Origin: JACPIL01 sp964362365
Lineage (GTDB): Archaea > Nanobdellota > Nanobdellia > Woesearchaeales > GW2011-AR9
Assembly (NCBI GenBank): GCA_964362365.1
Contig: CAYIEF010000050.1
Span: 1 to 7,221 of the forward strand
Length of the DNA: 7,221 nt
Reading direction: 5' to 3'
Shown: piece after piece, positions 4,285 to 7,221 of the stretch
How positions within the stretch are numbered: position 1 is the stretch's first letter
Layout of the letters: the number at the start of each line of letters is the position of its first letter
Made by a program: the position numbers and the translations under genes
The notes under the pieces: model-generated
What the model was told of the DNA's origin: nothing
The model's database searches: none
The model's input: only the letters and a program-made list of their open reading frames with translations

Positions 4285-5298
4285 ATGTCGGATAAGGAAA
4301 AAATTACCTCCTTAATAAAGGAAATCAAGAAAAAAAAAGAATTGCAGAGCATAGATGATAATTTTGTAGCTGAACATATACATAAATTCCTGCAACATGA
4401 ACTAAAAACTGCCCAAGCCTTAAAGGAAAACTTCAACCCTAAATCGAAAGCGTACGCTTCCGTGATCAAGAAGGTCCGCTTCCAGCTGAGAAAAGTGTAT
4501 GGGTTGTTCCGAGATGATCAAAAAGAAAGGAAAAGAGTAGTTGAGGAATTGTTAAATCAAATAAGCAGAAATCTCCAAGATTCATCCTTGGAGATGAATG
4601 CTAGTGAACGAGCAGAAGATTTCGCTATATTTGATTTTAGAAAATCCGTCTCGGAAAAGCGGCGTAAATCCCCACCCTTCGGGGTTGGGGATAGTCGCTT
4701 TTCAGGATTTTCTTTAAGTTCGCCAAAGGAAAAAAGAACCAGTCTCATCAAGCAAATTCTTTCTACCCACTCTTCAACACAGGAGCGCCTGCCTTCGTAC
4801 CAGAGATTATACACAAAAATATTCTCCATCACCGGGAAACCAAAGGCTATCCTCGACCTTGGCTGCGGCATCAATCCCTTTTCCTTTCCATATATGAAGC
4901 TGAAGGGATGCACTTATTACGCCTATGACATCAACGAAGAGGAAATCGCATCCATCAATCAGTATTTTAAGCTGCTGCATACTGAAAATTCTTCTTTCAA
5001 AGGAAAAGCGATCGTTGCAGATATCATCAACACCGATCTTCCTAAAGCGGATCTGTGCTTTCTGTTGAAAATGACTGATGTTATCGATCAAGGCAAAGGC
5101 CACAAGAGAACAGAAGAATTGCTCAAACGAATTCCTGCTACATTTATTGTCGTTAGTTTTGCCACCAAGACCATGAGCGGGAAGGAGATGACTGCTCCCC
5201 GACGAAGCTGGATGGAATGGTTGTGCAGGAGATTAGGGTATGAATATACTATCTTAGAATTTCCTAATGAATTGTTTTATGTGGTGAAAAGAAATTAA
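4285..5298 (+). CDS. ArmA/FmrO-like 16S rRNA (guanine-1405 N7)-methyltransferase homologue
   Basis: A 337-aa protein if started at ATG 4285. The frame could begin at 4264, but the TATA box and alignment with remembered ArmA favour 4285. From memory of the Arm family, the match is extensive. The N-terminal helical domain begins MSDKEKITSLIKEIKKKKEL and contains RFQLRKVYG (like KKLHQIWG). HSSTQER (162-168; HSSTNER in ArmA) follows. Then come SAM motif I AILDLGCGINPF (188-199), YAYDINEEEI (D215, ribose-binding acid), FLLKM (259-263), and SFATKTMSGKE (291-301; SFPIKSLSGKE in ArmA). NELFYVV is at the end. Such enzymes methylate G1405 in 16S helix 44 and give high resistance to 4,6-linked aminoglycosides. 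Here the exact target is inference. The linker between domains is about 50 residues longer than ArmA's and contains an in-frame palindrome. Confidence 0.85.
   Translation: MSDKEKITSLIKEIKKKKELQSIDDNFVAEHIHKFLQHELKTAQALKENFNPKSKAYASVIKKVRFQLRKVYGLFRDDQKERKRVVEELLNQISRNLQDSSLEMNASERAEDFAIFDFRKSVSEKRRKSPPFGVGDSRFSGFSLSSPKEKRTSLIKQILSTHSSTQERLPSYQRLYTKIFSITGKPKAILDLGCGINPFSFPYMKLKGCTYYAYDINEEEIASINQYFKLLHTENSSFKGKAIVADIINTDLPKADLCFLLKMTDVIDQGKGHKRTEELLKRIPATFIVVSFATKTMSGKEMTAPRRSWMEWLCRRLGYEYTILEFPNELFYVVKRN
4571..4595. repeat. 9-bp hairpin in the methyltransferase linker
   Basis: ATCTCCAAG (4571-4579) pairs perfectly with CTTGGAGAT (4587-4595) around a 7-nt loop. It lies in the extra linker segment, 43 bp before the larger palindrome. 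It encodes an unremarkable polar stretch (NLQDSSLEM). Confidence 0.6.
4639..4713. repeat. 75-bp palindromic element in frame inside the methyltransferase gene
   Basis: Four paired blocks run inward. AGAAAATCC (4639-4647) pairs with GGATTTTCT (4705-4713). GAAAAGCG (4654-4661) pairs with CGCTTTTC (4696-4703). ATCCCCA (4668-4674) pairs with TGGGGAT (4686-4692). CCC (4675-4677) pairs with GGG (4682-4684), closing the very stable tetraloop TTCG. The whole unit is exactly 25 codons in register with the reading frame (residues 119-143 from the 4285 start). It encodes a Ser/Lys/Gly-rich linker. No such segment is expected from the Arm family. This resembles small palindromic elements known to sit inside genes, such as Rickettsia palindromic elements, though no relation is claimed. 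Confidence 0.75.
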
Positions 5299-5324
5299 AA
5301 TCTCAAGAAAGTTGAAAGAAAAAA

Positions 5325-5474
5325 TTACTGCTGCAAAAAATCATCCAATCCTTTCTGTGTTCCGTCCCCGTGACGCGGCCGCCCTGTCCATTCCTGAAGT
5401 CCTCGTTCTGAAATTCTATTATTTGGCCTTACTATTTTTTTGCCGCCACGCAACAATGACCTAATTTTTTCCAT
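5325..5474 (-). pseudogene. 49-codon ORF: C-terminal fragment of a fourth or split family lipoprotein
   Basis: From ATG 5474 the frame reads MEKIRSLLRGGKKIVRPNNR and ends KGLDDFLQQ, TAA at 5327-5325. It has no signal peptide and only a weak SD. Its motifs match the C-termini of the two larger upstream lipoproteins: FDSLLSEGQKLVQPEN...ELDDLLQP and FDSLLCEGRKLIKPAEN...ELDDLLQH. The neighbouring 98-aa lipoprotein lacks exactly this part, and both lie in the same reading frame. I therefore read it as the detached 3' end of that gene, separated by two palindromes (5492-5602) that carry in-frame stops. It could instead be a separate remnant or a still-translated small protein. The stop lies 26 bp from the stop of the convergent methyltransferase. 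Confidence 0.55.
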
Positions 5475-5491
5475 TTTTCCGTTTTCTTCTA

Positions 5492-5549
5492 TAGGAAATA
5501 ACTTTAATTTTCGTAGTTTTACGAAAAGCTTTCCTACAGTTATTTCCTA
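5492..5549. repeat. Palindromic element A (nested hairpin, 58 bp)
   Basis: The outer 12-bp arms are TAGGAAATAACT (5492-5503) and AGTTATTTCCTA (5538-5549). An inner perfect 8-bp stem TTTTCGTA / TACGAAAA (5508-5515, 5520-5527) has loop GTTT. It lies 3 bp from element B, whose outer arms are similar (12 of 15 and 10 of 12 positions), so the two look like diverged copies. Confidence 0.75.
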
Positions 5550-5552
5550 ATA

Positions 5553-5602
5553 AGAAAATCACTTTAGCTTAGATAATCTTACGATTATTAAAGTGATTTT
5601 CT
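5553..5602. repeat. Palindromic element B (14-bp perfect arms)
   Basis: AGAAAATCACTTTA (5553-5566) is the exact reverse complement of TAAAGTGATTTTCT (5589-5602). An inner 5-bp stem TAATC / GATTA (5574-5578, 5583-5587) closes a 4-nt loop. Its end overlaps the stop codon of the 98-aa lipoprotein. It could act as a transcript-end hairpin for that gene, but its kinship to element A and to the element inside the methyltransferase suggests a repeat family. Confidence 0.8.
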
Positions 5603-5897
5603 ATAGTTCCCTTGCAGAGTAATCGTCAACAAGCATACGATTAAGATTATCATCACCAAATATCATCACAAAATCAGGATCGTCATCGCAACACTTGTCC
5701 TCTATACTTAAACCCCAGCCATTTTTTTCCAAGACAAGATCGCAAGAATACTTTGTAAAAAAACAATCATCATGCGTGTACACCCTATATACTGCATCCA
5801 TTCCACGAACAGATCCCGAATAATATTTTGGGTCACTCTCGCAGCCCAGGAAAATCATTGCTGTTACCAAGCCAGCCGTATAGAAGTGGTTTTTCAT
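5601..5897 (-). CDS. Small secreted lipoprotein, family member 1 (98 aa, lacks the C-terminal motif)
   Basis: I start at ATG 5897, preceded by AGGGG 5 nt upstream. The longer frame to 5996 would put a charged, Cys-containing leader before a perfect signal peptide. Residues 1-19 (MKNHFYTAGLVTAMIFLGC) form an archaeal lipoprotein signal with lipobox LGC, so C19 is likely lipid-anchored outside the membrane. The body shares with its two neighbours KYYSGSVRGMDAVYRVY (cf. VYTGKINGVPAEYSVY), then C52 in SCDLVLE and C70 in KCCDDD, positions equivalent to the conserved Cys pair. C45 and C69 are extra. It ends DDYSAREL at a TAG inside palindromic element B. It lacks the SLLxxG...LDDLLQ tail, which reappears in the 49-codon ORF downstream in the same frame. 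Function unknown. Confidence 0.78.
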   Translation of the reverse strand: MKNHFYTAGLVTAMIFLGCESDPKYYSGSVRGMDAVYRVYTHDDCFFTKYSCDLVLEKNGWGLSIEDKCCDDDPDFVMIFGDDNLNRMLVDDYSAREL

Positions 5898-5931
5898 AAT
5901 TTCCCCTAAAAATGAGGCATCTAAATAAAAC

Positions 5932-5943
5932 TTTCTATAGAAA
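5932..5943. other. 12-bp perfect palindrome TTTCTATAGAAA between lipoprotein genes
   Basis: TTTCTATAGAAA lies just after the stop of the 196-aa lipoprotein. Its core TTCTATAG also occurs at 5487-5494 and 5599-5606, at the two outer edges of the paired palindromic elements A and B. It may be an unoccupied target site or a bare end-to-end junction of elements; that is speculation. Confidence 0.4.
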
Positions 5944-5946
5944 AAA

Positions 5947-6537
5947 TTAAGGCTGCAACAAATCGTCAAGTTCTTTTTTATAATCTCCAAAAACATAATT
6001 TTCAGGCTGGACTAATTTCTGGCCTTCACTCAACAATGAATCAAATATATGTGCTCTCCAGGCGCGGTCTAAATCTTCTCTCTTGTATCTATGAAACATA
6101 TTCACAAGTCCAGCGTTTCCGGCAAAGTTATGGTCTGGTGTAGTTACTTCTTCTGCCCGATTATCACAACCTGCATCGTAAATACCAACTACTCTTTTTG
6201 GAAAATAGAGAGTAAGACGACAATCGTCGCCGTATACCTTATATTCCGCCTGCACTGTAAATTTAGTCGTTTCTAATCTAAATTGAGATGAATCCCCATT
6301 AACACGGCTCTTGTATCCATTAATGATGCCCTTGTAAGCGCCTTCTTGAAAGTTATGTTTCCTTTCACAAGCTTTTGAGTTTGTCGTTTCCTTTGGCGTT
6401 TCAGTTTTAATGGGAGTTTGCGGTGCTTCTTTCGGTGTTTCAACTGGTTTTTCAGTTTTAACCGAAGTTTCGTCTTTTCCACAGCCGTATAATCCTACTA
6501 GTCCAGTCAATCCCAATGCATACAATTTATTCTTCAT
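5947..6537 (-). CDS. Secreted lipoprotein, family member 2 (196 aa, with Thr/Pro/Lys stalk)
   Basis: The start at ATG 6537 has AAGGA 7 nt upstream and opens directly with the signal peptide MKNKLYALGLTGLVGLYGC (lipobox YGC, C19). The frame extends to a TTG at 6552, which is less likely. Residues 21-56 are a repetitive Lys/Glu/Thr/Pro stalk (TEKPVETPKEAPQTP and similar), typical of a spacer lifting a domain off the membrane. The domain begins AYKGIINGYKSR, has an insertion compared with its neighbours, and then EYKVYGDDCRLTLYF (C106) and IYDAGCDNRAEEVTT (C124), the conserved Cys pair. The C-terminal tail IFDSLLSEGQKLVQPEN...KKELDDLLQP is shared with member 3. It lies 35 bp after member 3, apparently in one operon. 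Function unknown; extracytoplasmic location is inferred. Confidence 0.85.
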   Translation of the reverse strand: MKNKLYALGLTGLVGLYGCGKDETSVKTEKPVETPKEAPQTPIKTETPKETTNSKACERKHNFQEGAYKGIINGYKSRVNGDSSQFRLETTKFTVQAEYKVYGDDCRLTLYFPKRVVGIYDAGCDNRAEEVTTPDHNFAGNAGLVNMFHRYKREDLDRAWRAHIFDSLLSEGQKLVQPENYVFGDYKKELDDLLQP

Positions 6538-6572
6538 TTTGATTTCCTTCAATATTATTTAACTTTCCTTAT

Positions 6573-6974
6573 CTAATGCTGCAACAAATCGTCAAGTTCT
6601 TTCTCAAGTTGACTTTTAACTTTGTTCTCTGCTGGTTTAATCAATTTCCTGCCTTCGCACAAAAGAGAATCAAATTGGGCGGTTTTGCCTGCTTGTTCTA
6701 AAGCTCTCCTCCAATAACCCTTTCTACCGTCTTCAAATGGCATAGTCGTAACATAATCTGCGGTATTGTTACATCCATTGTCTCTAATAAATACTTTTTT
6801 AGACTCAGAAAAATACAGCGTAAGAAAACATCCAGAAGGATCGTCGAGATCACCGTAAACGCTATACTCAGCTGGCACCCCATTAATTTTGCCTGTATAC
6901 ACTCTCGCTTCCTCCGTACAACCGCTTAGTGCCATCGTGGCAGATAAACCCAATCCATAAAGAGTATTCTTCAT
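6573..6974 (-). CDS. Secreted lipoprotein, family member 3 (133 aa), first of the cluster
   Basis: The start at ATG 6974 follows GGAGGG by 8 nt. The signal peptide MKNTLYGLGLSATMALSGC ends in lipobox SGC (C19), so lipid anchoring on the outer face is expected. The domain reads VYTGKINGVPAEYSVYGD, then GCFLTLYFSE (C49) and VFIRDNGCNNTADYVTT (C68); the two cysteines align in all three members and could form a disulfide. The helical tail QFDSLLCEGRKLIKPAENKV...EKELDDLLQH is shared with member 2 and with the 49-codon ORF. I do not recognise the family. This is the minimal complete form: signal peptide, one small domain and a tail. The gene is divergent from the gene at 7080, with the promoter region in between. 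Confidence 0.87.
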   Translation of the reverse strand: MKNTLYGLGLSATMALSGCTEEARVYTGKINGVPAEYSVYGDLDDPSGCFLTLYFSESKKVFIRDNGCNNTADYVTTMPFEDGRKGYWRRALEQAGKTAQFDSLLCEGRKLIKPAENKVKSQLEKELDDLLQH

Positions 6975-6982
6975 TTTAGTAA

Positions 6983-6988
6983 CCCTCC
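6983..6988 (-). promoter_or_regulatory. Shine-Dalgarno site of lipoprotein 3
   Basis: The minus strand reads GGAGGG, 8 nt before the ATG at 6974. It fixes the start of the signal peptide. Confidence 0.7.
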
Positions 6989-7010
6989 ATTAGTTTATTT
7001 TAGGAGGGGA

Positions 7011-7020
7011 TTTAAATATT
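7011..7020 (-). promoter_or_regulatory. Probable TATA box of the lipoprotein cluster
   Basis: The minus strand reads AATATTTAAA. Using the local 26-30 nt spacing, transcription would start near 6988 and give a very short leader that begins at the SD. A closer TAAAATAA near 6997-7004 is an alternative. Confidence 0.35.
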
Positions 7021-7049
7021 TTACGAAACCATAATCTTCCAACAAAATC

Positions 7050-7057
7050 TTTATAAA
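7050..7057 (+). promoter_or_regulatory. TATA box for the gene at 7080
   Basis: TTTATAAA starts 30 nt before the ATG at 7080 and no SD is present, so a leaderless mRNA is expected. Confidence 0.5.
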
Positions 7058-7079
7058 ACCCGTCCATCTTTACCCTTTC

Positions 7080-7221
7080 ATGATAAGCTTAACTAAGGAA
7101 GAAAAGTCGGTCTTGAAGATCTTAGTAGAAAAAGAGCTAAACCATGTCAAAAAGGATGACCAGGGGTTTCTTATCAGCAATGCTCCTTTTCTCAGCAAAT
7201 CTGAGGACCCGGACCTTCCTT
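7080..7221 (+). CDS. Unrecognised protein, N-terminal 47 residues (3' truncated by window edge)
   Basis: ATG 7080 follows a TATA box at leaderless spacing. The visible residues are MISLTKEEKSVLKILVEKEL, NHVKKDDQGFLISNAPFLSK and SEDPDLP. The first 25 or so residues form a charged amphipathic helix (LTKEEKSVLKILVEKELNHVKK); the rest is polar. No signal peptide or known motif is visible in this short part. The family cannot be named from what is present. The gene is divergent from the lipoprotein cluster. Confidence 0.7.
   Translation, partial: MISLTKEEKSVLKILVEKELNHVKKDDQGFLISNAPFLSKSEDPDLP

Noticed and set aside
4571..4713. Self-splicing intron or intein in the methyltransferase
   Set aside because: The frame stays open through the palindrome, the insert is only 25 codons, and no intein or intron motifs are visible.
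4557..5103. Minus-strand frames within the methyltransferase gene
   Set aside because: They are shadow frames; the plus strand encodes clear Arm-family motifs throughout.
4194..5602. CRISPR array from the repeated palindromes
   Set aside because: The repeats differ in length and centre, are unevenly spaced and are not direct repeats of constant sequence.
5898..5996. N-terminal extension of the 98-aa lipoprotein up to 5996
   Set aside because: The extension would bury a perfect lipoprotein signal peptide, and an SD-like AGGGG lies before the internal ATG at 5897. The extension also overlaps the end of the upstream gene.

Overview
The window looks like a compact archaeal genome, most likely DPANN or Woesearchaeota-like; the lineage is inference. 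A TFIIS-like transcript cleavage factor (TFS) and an ER/archaeal-type signal peptidase I with a Ser/His/Asp set are archaeal marks. AT-rich TATA boxes lie 26-30 nt upstream of several start codons that have no Shine-Dalgarno (SD), which suggests leaderless mRNAs. Other genes have strong GGTGAT/GGAGG sites. Packing is extreme: DHFR and thymidylate kinase abut (TAG then ATG), and two convergent pairs have directly adjoining stop codons.

Layout. 1-969 (+): end of dihydrofolate reductase, then thymidylate kinase, a dTTP-supply operon. 970-1074 (-): a 34-codon microprotein with a PIP-box-like tail (KKLDSFF), with its own TATA box and a leader holding two mutually exclusive hairpins. 1289-1882 (+): HAD-family phosphatase. 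2700-1883 (-): TFS, then a 168-aa protein overlapping it by one base. 2830-3510 (+): unrecognised 226-aa protein. 4153-3515 (-): signal peptidase I. 4285-5298 (+): an ArmA/FmrO-like 16S rRNA methyltransferase. 6974-5325 (-): three small lipoproteins of one family, followed by a 49-codon ORF carrying the family's C-terminal motif. 7080-end (+): start of an unrecognised gene.

The most unusual parts are these. (1) The aminoglycoside-resistance-type rRNA methyltransferase sits in an apparently archaeal context. (2) A set of palindromes with AGAAAAT/ATTTTCT-like ends is clustered at 4.19-5.60 kb. One is exactly 75 bp, lies in frame inside the methyltransferase gene and is capped by a cTTCGg loop. 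Two similar ones lie between a lipoprotein that lacks its C-terminal motif and a small ORF that carries that motif. This resembles a small palindromic mobile or structural element that inserts into genes. (3) The lipoprotein family is undescribed as far as I can tell. It has MKNxxY...GC signal peptides, two conserved cysteines, and an SLLxxGxKxVxP...LDDxLQ tail.

No tRNA, rRNA, CRISPR array or transposase gene was seen.
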